Notes: a model not told the origin generated them from the sequence alone. A DNA stretch of 64,000 nucleotides from Guyanagaster necrorhizus (GCF_019112545.1 NW_025064893.1:124001-188000); one strand, 5' to 3'; numbered from the stretch's first letter, positions 34,901 through 46,178 are shown. A program made the numbers and translations.

Positions 34901-35934
34901 CTTGAGTTGGTGCAAAGTCTGTACCAGCCTGGGGAGGCTGATCCCATCCGCTCAGCCTCCTCCCTCCTTCTTTGTGCTCTTCTTTGTTGATCATACTCTG
35001 CAGCTTCGTACTGCTCTTGGGCCTCCTCCCGTACATAGTCAGTGAGCTCTTCCTGAGTTCACCTGATTTCTTCTTGTTGGGCCTGGTTCTGCTGCTGCTG
35101 ATGTACTGCATGGTTGTAGTCAAAGAGGATCATAAGGTCCCAGTCTGGGAATACACACTGGATAATTCTGTCTCGAGCCACCCTTCCCCTTGCACTGGCA
35201 GTTCCAACTTCAGGTTCACTACCCACGTGGAGGTGTCGGTAGGGATCCCCTGCTGCTGAGATGGCGATTTCAACATTTGCATAGTCAGGGTGTATAGTCC
35301 TTCCATGTGGGTCATCGACCCTCAGCCTACTGATGGACCAGCTGGGGCTGGTGTCAGGCTCGGTGGGGGTCTTGGGGGGGTCATGGGGGAGGTCAGGGCT
35401 TTCATGAGATCTTGCAGCCATCCAAGCAGCATCAAGGGAGTCCCAAGCATGGTTTCCAATCTCTGAGGGAACTGGGGAGGGGGAATGCTCAGAGGGGGGG
35501 ACTGTTAGAGTGATGTTGTCGGAGACCTCCTCAGGCTCCTGAGTGATGTTCATCATCCATGGGTTCTGGAACCCTGTGAGAGTAGGGTGGTGGTTTCCGT
35601 TGTCTCGTCGAGGGGGGTATTAAGGTCTTTCTTCCTCATGAAGGCTCCCTGAATGTGAGTCGTGATTCCTGGCTTCTGATATGGGTTGCCCTTGCGGCTG
35701 GAAGGATGTTCTGGCAGAGGCGGGGATGTCATGGAAGGGAAGGTCAGAGGTTACATTTTGTAGGATGTGTTGGATCTGCTGGAATGCCTGATAGTGCCTG
35801 ACTATCCAAGCTGTTACTGATTGTCATCCACGGCAGAGGGTGATGATGGCGAGGAGTCCGAGTAGCGTTCCGATGATGGAGGCTATTAGCTCAAAGAAGT
35901 CGTGATTTAGGTTGGCGGTTGTTGCTGGAGGCAT
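34600..35934 (-). pseudogene. Element C membrane ORF upstream of Gag
   Basis: Starts at an ATG at 35934, about 55 bp inside the 5' LTR. Residues 13-35 form a hydrophobic segment (FFELIASIIGTLLGLLAII), followed by LCRG, QSVTAW and a basic RHYQAFQQIQ stretch. That suggests an N-terminal membrane anchor with a basic cytosolic side. Further on come WDSLDAAWMAARS, a conserved motif IIQCVFPDWDLMILFDYN, a Gln-rich run, and a long charged helix (EELTDYVREEAQEQYEAAE). Stops occur (TGA near 35847, TAA near 35625, TGA near 35059). It overlaps the Gag frame around 34650-34800, which lies +1 relative to it. No known family was recognised. Confidence 0.7.
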
Positions 35935-35976
35935 TCGGTTTCTCAGCACAATTGAGCTTAAGAAAGAGAAGGTAAG

Positions 35977-35990
35977 AGCTTCAAGCTAAT
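35977..35990 (-). promoter_or_regulatory. Putative self-primer binding site of element C
   Basis: Directly inside the 5' LTR the minus strand reads ATTAGCTTGAAGCT. The LTR start-of-transcript region (plus 36142-36154) reads AGCTTCGAGCTAA on the minus strand, complementary except at one position that is a decayed CpG. A TATA-like TATTTAAG lies about 35 nt upstream (plus 36182-36189). Confidence 0.72.
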
Positions 35991-36426
35991 TGTTAGACTC
36001 AAGCATCATGTGAATGAAACCACGTGATAAACAGCAGTCCCTTTGCACTTCGAGGGATCAGCCGAGTCCATGAGCTTGGTCTCTTTTGATGTGACTTCAA
36101 GGTCAAAGAACTGACTTGAGGTAGAATGGTAATGATAAACTTTAGCTCGAAGCTGGGGTTCACCCAGCAAGAGTGGTCAGTCTTAAATACTGTACAGATG
36201 GTGCTAATAATATAGTTACTAATTGTGTTCATCTGTGTCCATGGTGCCCGTTGTCCTTGAACATCATTACCGTACATAAAAAGATGCTTGTGTTGTCGAG
36301 CAGTCGTTGTTGGGGTTCACTTTATGGGTGGGCTAGTTGTGCTGACTAAGCCTTTCCATAACCCCATGCCTTTCTGACCAAGCCTGGAATAGGAAAAAAG
36401 GAATAGGAGAAGGAAAATTCGTAACA
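35991..36426 (-). repeat. 5' LTR of element C
   Basis: 436 bp, same length as the 3' LTR with no indels between them. It carries the TATA-like box and the transcript-start motif described for the primer site. The duplication CAGTG follows. Confidence 0.92.
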
Positions 36427-36431
36427 CAGTG

Positions 36432-37448
36432 CACTGGAGCCCAGAGGTCAGAGTCTGTGGTGCTGGGCTCTCTAAAGACTGAGGTTGAAAGGGATTGGTT
36501 GGCACAGACTGGCACAAGTATGAATGTGACCTCAGGCCAGAGTTCATACCAGTTGGAGATGTCAGCCCTCTCCAGTCAAGCTCTTTTGATGTCCTGCTGC
36601 TGCTCCCAGTGCTGCCAATCATACTCAGTGGCCTCAACTGCTCATCTCCCTCTGTTGATGATACACTCCTCAAGCTCACTACAAATTAGCTGCAGAGCAT
36701 TTTGCTGTCTTTGTTCCTCCTGCTGGAGAGCCTCATCATAGTTGAAGAAGACATTAAGATCTCAGGAGAGGAATAGCCAGTGAATGATTTCATTTTGGTT
36801 TTCTCTGAACTGTCACTCATCATTAAGTCAGTCTGAGGGAGACCATCCCATCCCACCACTTGTCCTGACAGAGTTGTGGGCCAGGCTGAGGGCATCCTGA
36901 GACTGGCTTCAAGATATCATGCCACAGGATCCTGGAGCCATCCAAGTGGCATTAAGAGAATCCCAGGCACAGTCAGCAATCCTGTGGGTTTGCAAGGTGC
37001 TGAAAGGGTTGGAGGAGGGTCATTGGCTGTGTTCCTGAGTATTTTCAGGATCAGGGGTTGAGACCCAAGGATTTCTGAATCCTGTGACATGAGGGTCATG
37101 GTCTCAGCTAGTTCTTCTGAGAGGATATTAGTGTCTTTCTTCTTCTTGAACATCCCCTTGATGCAGGTGGCTAAGCTCAGCTTTGGGTAAGGGGCTTGTT
37201 GGAGGCTGATAGGATATTCATCAGGACTTGGAGATGTCATGTAAGGGGAGATCCAGAGTTACATTGTGTAAAATGTGTTGAATATATTGAAACTCATTGT
37301 AATGCCTGATAGCCCAAGCAGTGATTGAATGGTGTCTCCAGCACAGCTGGATGATCACCAATAATCCTAACAAAGTTCTGATGATAGATGCAAGGAGTTC
37401 AAAGAACTCTCAGTTGAAGTTCAGGTCTGATGTGTTGATTGCAGGCAT
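36432..37448 (-). pseudogene. Element B membrane ORF (5' part)
   Basis: From the ATG at 37448 the frame reads a polar start, a TGA, then EFFELLASIIRTLLGLLVII, LCWR, SITAW and RHYNEFQYIQHIL. This is the same membrane-anchor block as in A, C and H. Near 36780-36700 it shows IIHWLFLS and DLNVFFNYDEALQQEE, matching the IIQWVFP-WDL-FFNYN motif of the other copies. Several stops. The later Gag frame of B is +1 relative to it. Confidence 0.65.
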
Positions 37449-37491
37449 TTGGTTTCCTCCACACTATAGCACATGAGAAAAGGGAAAAGGA

Positions 37492-37505
37492 AGCTTTGAG
37501 CTAAT
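37492..37505 (-). promoter_or_regulatory. Putative self-primer binding site of element B
   Basis: The minus strand reads ATTAGCTCAAAGCT directly after the 5' LTR. Thirteen bases (TTAGCTCAAAGCT) are an exact reverse complement of AGCTTTGAGCTAA in the LTR (plus 37661-37673), about 35 nt downstream of a TATTTAAG box. Confidence 0.75.
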
Positions 37506-37961
37506 TGTTAGACCCAAGCTGCACATGACTATAACCATGTGATAAACTGATGTCACTTCACACTTTGAGTAGAACATCTGAGTTCACTATATGTGGATTC
37601 TGGTCATGATGCATCAAGGCCTTAGGAATGGCTTGAGAGAGGATGGTGTGAAAATAAACTTTAGCTCAAAGCTGGGGATTACCAGCAAGAGCAAGTCATC
37701 TTAAATACTGTACAAGTCCTGCTAATAATACTACTGCCTATTGTATGTTTCTGAGTCTATTGTGCTCATAGTCCTGGAGTGTCACTATTATACACAAAAG
37801 AATAATTGTGCATCATCAGGCAATGCTGCTGCATTGAAAGACAATGACAGACTTGGCCAGTTGTGATGACTAAGTCTTGTTCCATGGTCCTAAGCACTCA
37901 TCCTAATGCTTTGACTAAGCATAAATAGGGGTTAAATTGTAGAAAATAAGAGATCATAACA
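37506..37961 (-). repeat. 5' LTR of element B
   Basis: 456 bp. It pairs with 21737-22195; differences from the partner are often CA versus TG. The duplication ACATG follows at 37962. Confidence 0.9.
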
Positions 37962-37966
37962 ACATG

Positions 37967-39477
37967 GGTCATAGATGTCCAGGTCAACCTGACTGCTGCT
38001 GCTGCTGCTGGATGCTGGGTCTAGCATCATTAGATCTGGGGCAAGGAGAAGGCTCTCACCTTCCCTGCTGCTGCTCCTCAGCATCATGCCTTGCTGCTTC
38101 CACTGCCACTGCTCTGTGATATTGGCAGAAGTTTTGGTAGAAGCAGGGTCAGAGGAAGAGGAATGTGATGCATCTATCCAAGACTCACTTGAGGTCTCCA
38201 GTGAGGTCAATACTCTCTTTATCACCTCTGAGATCTCTCCCATGACTTAGTAGGTCTTCATCCTGACCTGAAATATCATTGGTCTCATATGATAACAGGT
38301 GGTCATTATTGAGATCAAGTGATGCTTGTTGGTAGATGTTATCCACATGGATGACACCTTCAGGAGTTGCAGTCCAGGGGTCATAGTCTGGATCATCAGA
38401 AGTGCTATGTTCCTGGAATGGAGTGTCAGAAGAGTTGACCAGAGTTCTGTTGACAGTCGAGCTACCAGGGCTTTCTGAGCCTCTTTGCCAGTCAGCCCTG
38501 TCTTGGGCTCAGAGATACCACCTGAAGAGGGCATCCTCTCTGGCCACCTCATACTCGACTCATGCCTGCTCCAGGACATACTTGGCAAGGGAGTTGGTGT
38601 GTTGAATTTCATTCTTTGGAGAGAGGACTGGATCAACAGTCTCAGTTGGTTATACTGGGCTTGGTGGGCCCTGTACACTTCTTGCTTAGCAAGCTTCATG
38701 GCATCTCTGGTGCTGCTCTATTTGCTTGACTTTGAAGATGGCATTCCTTCAATACTACCACTCATCACTGTTGTTGGCAAAGTATATGTCATCAGTTCTG
38801 ATGATGCCTGTTCTTCCTCTCTTGCTGTTGATGCTTTGGTTTCTGATGTATAACTCAGTGGGGAAACTCTCCCTGCTGCCTGTGGGCATTGCATATAAGG
38901 ATCTATGATTGCTGTTTGATGAAGGACTTCAATTCCCTTGAGCCACTCCAGGGGCATCAAGAGAGTCTCTGGCATGATGTCTAATGCTGGGCTCAGAGAG
39001 TGCAGTTGAGAGGCTGGCCCTTGACATATAGATGCTGCTGAGGATGTCTGAGTGCTCAACACATAGAATGGGCATGTCAGTTCCTGGTCTTTGAAACCCT
39101 GTAGTCCAATAGTTGTCATTATTTCAGATGACAGCCATTGGAGGTCAGGGCAGGTATCAATGTTCTTCTTCCTGAGGATGCTGCAAATGCATGTCTCCAG
39201 AGTCAGTTTCAGGTATGGTTCCTTCTGTGGGCTGGAAGGACTGTCTGGCAGAGGGAGAGATGTTATAGAGGGGGAGGTCAGATATGACATTTTATAAAAT
39301 ATGACAGATGTGTTAGAATTCTTGATAATGACAGATTGCCCAGGCTGTTATTGATTGGCATCCACAGCACAGCTGTATGATCACCAATAAGCCTAACAAT
39401 GTTCTGATGATAGAAGCAAGGAGTTCAAAGAACTTGTGGGTAAAGTTCAGATCTGATGGATCGAGTGCAGGGGGCAT
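37967..39477 (-). pseudogene. Element A membrane ORF and N-terminal part of Gag
   Basis: From the ATG at 39477: MPPALDPSDLNF, then KFFELLASIIRTLLGLLVII, LCCG, QSITAW and CHYQEF, the shared membrane block. Later ARDSLDAPGVAQ matches the other copies. The Gag-frame block ANITEQWQWKQQ near 38110 lies +1 relative to the ATG frame. A short CTG run (about 37992-38010) encodes a Ser run inside Gag and is a small microsatellite. Confidence 0.65.
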
Positions 39478-39519
39478 TTGGTTTCTCAGCATAATTGGGC
39501 TTGAGAAAGGGAAGCTAGA

Positions 39520-39533
39520 AGCTTTGAGCTAAT
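39520..39533 (-). promoter_or_regulatory. Putative self-primer binding site of element A
   Basis: Minus strand ATTAGCTCAAAGCT directly after the 5' LTR. It is complementary to the LTR motif at plus 39688-39700, except at one position, and this motif sits about 35 nt downstream of TATATAAG. Confidence 0.7.
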
Positions 39534-40004
39534 TGTTAAGTCCAAATGACATGTGACCTAAACACATGATAAACTGACACTGTCTTGCACTTCAGACAAT
39601 AATGTCAGAGTTCACTTAATGTGCTATGTGGCTTTGTGTCTCAAGGCCTTTAGATTGGCTTGAAATAAGATGGTAAAGAAATAAACTTTAGCTCCAAGCT
39701 GGAGATACTATAGCAAGAGCTATACTACTTATATACTAGTCATCATCTATTCTATAGATATAACTACCTAATTGTGTCTCCTTGCATTATAGAGTGTTTT
39801 GTCCAGTATTATTAAGCTATCTACAAAAGGGTATTATCTGTCATCAAGCAGTTACTGTTGTGTCAAAGGACAATGACTGACTAGGCATTGTTGTGATGAC
39901 TAAGCCCAGTCCCATGGTTCTAAGCACTGGTTAGGTGCTCTGACTAATCAAAGATAGAGGTCAATTCCTTGAATAAAAGATAGAAATATGGAAAAATCAT
40001 AACA
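39534..40004 (-). repeat. 5' LTR of element A
   Basis: 471 bp, the same length as 7525-7995. The duplication CAATT follows at 40005-40009. Confidence 0.92.
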
Positions 40005-40009
40005 CAATT

Positions 40010-40869
40010 ACCCACATGAAAAACTATAACCTCTAACTATGTCAATGATGAGCCTCTCTATTATCTAACTCCCTGAAGCCTCCCAATTCAATGAAAAGAA
40101 CCTTGCAATCTGATAGGTTAAAATCACTGAAATTATTAGTGGTAAAGACTTATAGAAATATGTGGATGGGTAAATCCCATGCCCACCTACCACACAGGCA
40201 ACTGCAGGCACAGCACCAACTACTACACTGCTCCCACTGGACCCTACACTATTCTACTTGTCTACACTATCATACAATAAATGGAAATTCCATGATAGCT
40301 ATGTATGCTCCCACCTTATCCTCAACATATTAGACTCTATTGAATTAGGGGTTAAGATGACAGGGATGGCAAAGAAGACATGAGACTCTATAATAAATAT
40401 CTATGCCATCCAGAATGACATGGCTCTCTCTGAAGCTCAACATGTCCTTTAATATACCATATACATGGAGGGTGTGGATATGGACACCCACATACAAGAC
40501 CTTCATATGAAGTGTACTACAGTTGATAACTTGTCTGAGACTGGATGAGAGTTGACTGATAAAGACTTCAGAGGAGTGATCATTCACTCTCTCCCTCACA
40601 CTGCAAATTAGCTTACTATTATACCCTTTCTGTACCAATGCAAGACAGCAGTTGAGATCATATCTCTCCTCCACATGCATCACATTATCTTGTATCCTAT
40701 CAAGGCAGATGCATCTCTCACCTTGAATACAAAGTCATCTACTGGTAAATGGTGTTCAAACCCAGAATGCAAGGCCTGTAAATATTCAACCTATAACATT
40801 GCAGATTGCTACTGGCCTGGAGGAGAGAAAGAGGGTCAGTTCTCTGAGAATTTCAAAAGAAATAGATGA
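40010..40869 (+). pseudogene. gag: Copia-type Gag, degraded
   Basis: Plus-strand Ty1/copia Gag remnant in several frames. Recognisable parts are LTDKDFRGVIIHSLPHTANL (near 40550) and, at the end, a zinc-knuckle-like stretch CSNPECKACKYST ... DCYWPGGEKEGQF (40760-40845). That last stretch corresponds to the Cys/His plus WPGGGKEGQF signature common in basidiomycete copia Gags. The N-terminal part is poor. Confidence 0.68.
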
Positions 40870-40884
40870 AACTACCAGGCAAAC

Positions 40885-43800
40885 TTGACAACATCTAACA
40901 CTCAGATACTAGCAGTTTCAAATCCACCCCAGGCAAACATAATGATAGCACATGTTCCTCATATCACATTCATGGTGCATATGTCAACCAACAGTGAAGA
41001 GATTAGCCATGGCTTACAAGTTGAGAAAGTATTGGCTGAGGGAGATATCACTGTGTTCACTGGAGAAGGGATGTTCATGCATATAGATGAGCTGACTGAC
41101 AATGAGATGCCTCACCTTGAAGACATTGACACTGAGGATGAAGTCAAACTGACCAATATGTCTACAGACTTAGAGTTTGAAGATATCATAATTTTGTTGA
41201 TCTCAGAGTTTGATATGCTTGAGGAGATTAATGACAACAAAGCACTAAAGCTAGATCTAATCCTCTTCAAGATAGAGAAATTTGTATGTGACACATCTGT
41301 TGCAGACAAAGTGTATGTCTCAATGACATTTGAAGGAAGAAAGCCCATGAAATCACTCCACTTCCTTGATTCAGGCACTAGCAACCACTTTCTCAGAGAC
41401 ATTAAAGGTTTCATGGAGTACACAGCACAGCCCTATCATACTAGCTCCTCTGCAAAGCAGACAAAAGGAGGATTTGCAATTCTAAGTGTTGGAACTGCTA
41501 GTAAATTATTTCATTGCAAGGCTGAGGAGAATAAGTTAGTAAGGCTGATATTCAAAAACACCTTATATGCACTCTCACTTGCAGCAAACCTTATTTCTGT
41601 CAGTGCTCTTAATGCAGTAGACTTCTACACAATGTTTGGCAGAGAGAAAGCAATTGTTAAGAATGAGAAGAGCACAGAGATCTTTATCAGACAGAGTGCA
41701 GACAGGATGTACATCCTGGAATGCATTGATGAGAGGAGAAAAATACCACCAGGCCACTTTGCAATGTCCTCAAGAAGTGACCCAGCATTCCTATGCCAAT
41801 GGCACCAATGTCTCATCTATACAGAAGTCCAAACAATCGAATCCATGGCTTTAAAAAGGCTGGTGGATAGGCTGACTGAGGGAATTACAGATAGAACTGT
41901 GAAGGGAAAGTGCAAAGACTGTCTTATAGTGAAACAGACATGTCATCCATTTGATGAGCCAACAGACCCTGATGTGGAACCCCTTGATCTCATGGTAATA
42001 GACTTGTGGAGTCCTAGCCATGTGCTGTCAAATAGGAGAAAGTCCTATTTCATGCTAATTGTGGATAGCAGCACATCTTACAAACACAGGGTTTTTTTTG
42101 CTGATAAGGCAGACTTGACCACAATTCAGGCCTTTGATGACTTCTGCATATTAGCCAAAAATCAAGTAGATTGATGAGTTAAACAATTATATGCTGACAA
42201 TGCATTTGGAGGATTGAAGTGAGTCAATTACTGCAAGGAGCATGGTATTATACTTGAATTGACAGCACCATATTCATCTGCAGAGAATGGATTAGCAGAA
42301 TGAGCTATCCACATGATAATTCAGGACACACATGCACTATTGCATGACTCTGGCTTAGCACATAAATACTGGGCTGAAACTGCAGCTGTCTCAGTTTACA
42401 CAAGAAACCTGATTTTATCATGTCATCACTCTAACCCCATTCCTATAGAAGCCTGGACATGCAAACAGGAAGATGTCTCTCACCTGCATGTATTTGGTAG
42501 TACTTGCTAAGTGAAAATACCAACAGTCAATGGTCAGCAAGTATCTGGCAGAAGCAAATTGGATGATCAATCAATCAGAGCTTGCTTGCTGGAGTATGCA
42601 TCTGAGAGACATTATAAGTTGCTTAATAAAAACAGCAAGATCTTCATATCTTATGATGTCATATTTGAAGAAGGTTTACTGCATTGCACAGTGTCAGTCA
42701 TAGGGGAGACTGAGGCTAAACAGGCTGGTGAACTCTTTGATAATCTGTCCACTGAAGTGCCTAACATGTTGACACCAAGTAAGCCAGTCCAACAGCCTAA
42801 AGTCACCCAGAAACCAATCCAGCCACTTCAACCACCACTGCTATATCATTCAACAAGGTTGGGAAACCCAACATGAGCCATAGTTGAGTCTTGCCAGTAC
42901 CAAGAGTCAGAACACCATGTCAGATCCACAGGAGAGGATTGAGCAACCAATTTGATTCATCTATGTGTGGCAACTGCTCAGATGAGAAAGCTAGAAATGA
43001 ATCTTAATGAGTACATAGCCTTCCTAGCAGACATGAAGACATCTCACCATATCCTGAAAACCTACAATGAGGCAATGCAGCTTGACTCAGAATGATGGAC
43101 CAGCACAATAGATGAAGAATACAACATGCATATCTGGAAGCACATCTAGGACTTGGTACCAGTGACTCCAGACATGAATATTATGGATTCCATGTGGGTT
43201 TATGATATCAAGTGGGATGGAGATGGAAACTGTGTGAGATACAAGGCTTGGTTAATAAGAAAGAGCTACAGTCAACAGCTGGAGATTGATTACAACAAAA
43301 TCTGAGCAGCAGTTACTCATCTCAAATCAGTCTAGATGATAGCAGCAAGCATAGATCTTCACTTGTGGCAAGTCAACTTTGTCTCCACATATCTGAACAG
43401 CAAAACAAAAGAAGATATCTATATGTGCCAGCCAGCAGGATATGTTGTACAAGAGGAAGAAGACAAAGTCTGTAAGTTGATACACATAATCTATGAGATG
43501 ATGCAGAGTGCACATGACTGGTTTGAAATGCTAGCAGAGATGTATAATAAGCTGGAATACTATATCTCCTGAGCTGATCCATGCATATGGATGAAGTGAA
43601 ATAAAGATAGGTCATTCACTATAACTGACATATATACAGATGATATATGGAGAGCATAGAAGAGGCTAACAGATGTAAGGAAGAACTAGCTGAGTATTAG
43701 AAAATAAAAGATATAGAGGAGAAGAAATACTTTTTAGGCATGCACATGGATCAGAATCTGAAGACTGAAACAGTCCAGCTGTCCCAATGATCATACTGAG

Positions 43801-44096
43801 AGCATGTTATTGAGAGATTTGAATTATAGAGCATATCACTCTGGTTGACACTCATGCCAGTTGAGACAGTACTTAATTTGACTATGGCACCAACTTCAAA
43901 GGAAAAAGAGGAGGAGATGAAAGGGAAACCTTACTGTCAAGTACTTCATTTTATGATGTGGAGACAACTTGCTACCAGGCCAGATCTCACATATGTCATT
44001 AGCCTTCTCTCTCAGTTCCAGAATTACCCCAGACTAGCCCACTGGCATTTGCTCATACACATTATCAGATACATCAAAATGACAATTGACTACAGC
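40885..44096 (+). pseudogene. pol: Copia-type Pol (protease, integrase, RT), truncated by element E
   Basis: An open stretch of 429 codons (40885-42174) holds the protease motif HFLDSGTSNHFLRD, the GAG-pre-integrase zone (LISVSALNAV ... GHFAMSS) and the integrase start LDLMVIDLWSPSHVL. After two stops the integrase continues YADNAFGG, APYSSAENGLAE and YWAETAAVSVYTRN. RT follows with AWLIRKSYSQQ, the fingers/palm block WQVNFVSTYLNSKTKEDIYM and the catalytic ITDIYTDDIW (near 43630). The region after it is shifted (GKPYCQVLHFMMWRQLATRP), and the ORF ends in YIKMTIDYSC, where the LTR at 44097 begins. RNase H and the 3' LTR are missing from the window. Confidence 0.85.
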
Positions 44097-44555
44097 TGTT
44101 AAGCTTAAGTCACATGTGATCTGAACATGTGATAAACTAGTGCTGTATCAAGTTCATACAGTCATGCTAGAGTTCACTTATATGTGTTTGTTGATCTAGT
44201 GCTTTAAGACCAAAGATGATCAGCTCAAGATGAAGTGGTAGAAGAATAAACTTTAGCTCAAAGCTGGAGATATACAGCAAGAGCTGCATCACTTATATAC
44301 TATTCAAGTCTGAGTTAAATATATTCTACTAATTGTGAGTTTCTATGTTATAATGCTCTTTATCCTTGAGCATCATTACTACCTACAAAAGAGTATTGTC
44401 CATCATTGAGAGTCATCATCATGTCAGAGGATAATGGCAGACTCTGCCTATTATGGTGACTAAGCCTGTCTCACAGCCCTAAGTGCTGGTCTAGGCACTC
44501 TGACTAAGCATAAATAGAGGTTAATTGAGAAAGAAAAAAGAGAAAAATCATAATA
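44097..44555 (-). repeat. 3' LTR of element E
   Basis: 459 bp, minus orientation, with TTTAGCTCAAAGCT and TATATAAG motifs. It is preceded on the minus strand by AAAGAGAGAGTAA (44556-44568). Confidence 0.88.
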
Positions 44556-45254
44556 TTACTCTCTCTTTAAGACTATTATCCTGATGGTTACTCAAGGGAG
44601 AGTTCATAATTGTGGATAGTGTTATTAGCATTCATGTGTTGTTTATTGATCCATTGGTTAGATTTGAGACTATAGCCTTTCTAACTGACTAAATAATTGA
44701 CTGTTGTCTGAGTTTTCCTGCTCTGTGCATGAACTTTACAGAGTTTGTGATTAAAAACTTGATCAACTTCATAGTGTTTCTTGTTGTCAATCAGTTTCAG
44801 TTCAGGTGAAGGCAGACATTCTTGATTTGGGAATGTGAGAGTGATGTATAGAGTAAATAAAGTTTCATTGAATACATTATGAATTTTCTATGTGGTAGAG
44901 AGACAAAGTTTATATATGGAGATGCTGACTTTAGCAAGAATGAGAAATAGACCAGTGCATTTATCAAAGAGCTTTCATTTTAGGTGAGACAGATAAAGAT
45001 TGGTTGTGTCTAGTCAAACCTTGTTATATGTGGCATAGTTATGAGCAGAGATGTAATATTTGTCATATTGTTTTTTCATAGATATCACTGCCTTTTCAAG
45101 AGCAGCATGTGTTTTATTATGAATCTTGGATATTGTTGCAGCAAAATTAGAGGAGGTGGGCATTGTTATATGAAGTCATTCTGTATGCAAAATATTTGGA
45201 TGGCAACTGTGGTTTATGAAAAAGGGAGTTTTCTCAGTGGCAGAATGAATGTGG

Positions 45255-45714
45255 TGTTAGACTCAAGTTGCATGTGATCAGAACATGTAATAAACTGGCA
45301 TTGTATTATATTTGTACAGTCATGCTAGAGTTCACTTGTTGTATTCTATTGACCAATGTGCTTTAAGGCCTTTACAAGAAAGCTCAAGAGTGAAGTGATA
45401 TGAATAAACTTTAGCTTAAAGCTGAGGTTATACCAGTGAGAGCTATTCTCCTTATATACTACAGTGTATGCTAAATAAATATGCTACTATCTATTATGTC
45501 TGTCCAAGTCATTATACTTGTTGTCTTTGGATATCATTACTGTCTACAAAAGAGCAATTGTGCATTGTCAAGTGTCATTGTCACATTGAAAGACAATGAC
45601 TGATCTGGCTTGTTGTGCTGACTAAGCTGGTCTCATGGGCTTAAGCACTAGTCTAGACACTCTGACTAAGCATAAATAGGGGTCAATGTGAAGAAAAAAA
45701 ATAAAATTATAATA
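45255..45714 (-). repeat. Solo LTR in element E
   Basis: 460 bp LTR of the A/B/C family, flanked on both sides by TGTGG (45250-45254 and 45715-45719). The integrase sequence of E continues directly across it. This is the product of LTR-LTR recombination of a once complete insertion. Confidence 0.92.
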
Positions 45715-46178
45715 TGTGGTTGTTATATTGAAAAGTGGCTAAGATGAGCCACTTAACCCAGTCATCTTGATGATAATTAATGAACAATCACAGATATTTT
45801 TCAATCTTCTGATTGGCTCACTCTGTTTGATCATCAGTTTGAAGATGATATGCAGTGGAGGCATTATGGTGAATATTTAAGAGTTGATATAAGTTGTTAA
45901 GGAACTTTGAAACAAACTGTGATTCTCAGTTGAAAATGATGACTTGCAGCATGCTATACTTGGTGTAGACTTCATCACAGAGAATCTTGGCTCACCCTTC
46001 CAATGTCAATTCTGTTGAGCATGCAACAGGAATGATTGCTTTGGAAAATCAATCAACAATCACCAGGATGGTCTCATAGCTATTGCAATCAGATAATCCA
46101 ATGATCATGTCAACTGATATATGGGTCCATGGCATTTGTGGGACCTCATTCAGATGAAGAGATGCTACACATGGCTGA

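Larger units (their letters stand above)
28386..36426 (-). mobile_element. Element C: youngest nested copy, complete
   Basis: Two 436-bp LTRs (28386-28821 and 35991-36426) with perfect duplications CAGTG (28381-28385 and 36427-36431). Total length 8041 bp. It keeps many CpG sites that its host elements have lost. Its LTRs differ at about ten places, mostly CG versus TG or CA. The pol frame is uninterrupted by indels over about 3.9 kb. It was inserted in the membrane-ORF/Gag region of B. Confidence 0.95.
21737..37961 (-). mobile_element. Element B: chromodomain Ty3 retrotransposon inserted in Gag of A
   Basis: LTRs 21737-22195 and 37506-37961 are flanked by ACATG (21732-21736 and 37962-37966). 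Removing element C leaves about 8.2 kb. Joining the flanks restores the Gag frame of A (DLDIYDPC followed by GSSLLEGNKG), which proves the insertion point. Same family as A and C. CpG-poor and inactive. Confidence 0.93.
7525..40004 (-). mobile_element. Element A: chromodomain Ty3 LTR retrotransposon, outermost of the nest
   Basis: Two 471-bp LTRs (7525-7995 and 39534-40004) in the same orientation are flanked by the perfect duplication CAATT (7520-7524 and 40005-40009). Removing elements D and B with their duplications leaves about 8.3 kb. Internal order from right to left is primer site, membrane ORF, Gag, protease, RT, RNase H, integrase, chromodomain, purine tract, 3' LTR. The element is inserted in a copia element. 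It is strongly CpG-depleted and its genes carry many stops, so it is dead. Confidence 0.93.

Noticed and set aside
34004..35259. Plus-strand frames rich in Ser, Leu and Val opposite the Gag/membrane ORF of C and I
   Set aside because: Antisense of an acidic, Gln/Ser-rich coding region gives such frames by composition; no supporting motif.
37992..38010. CTG repeat
   Set aside because: Short in-frame Ser run inside Gag of A, too short to count as a separate satellite.
39518..39535. tRNA primer-binding site next to the LTRs
   Set aside because: No TGG followed by acceptor-stem complement next to the A, B, C, D or H LTRs; the self-complementary sequence explains the site better.
40010..40090. 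Copia 3' LTR to the right of the copia body
   Set aside because: The copia ORF is cut at 44096 by the LTR of E and none of the sequence to the right matches a copia LTR, so it is not claimed.
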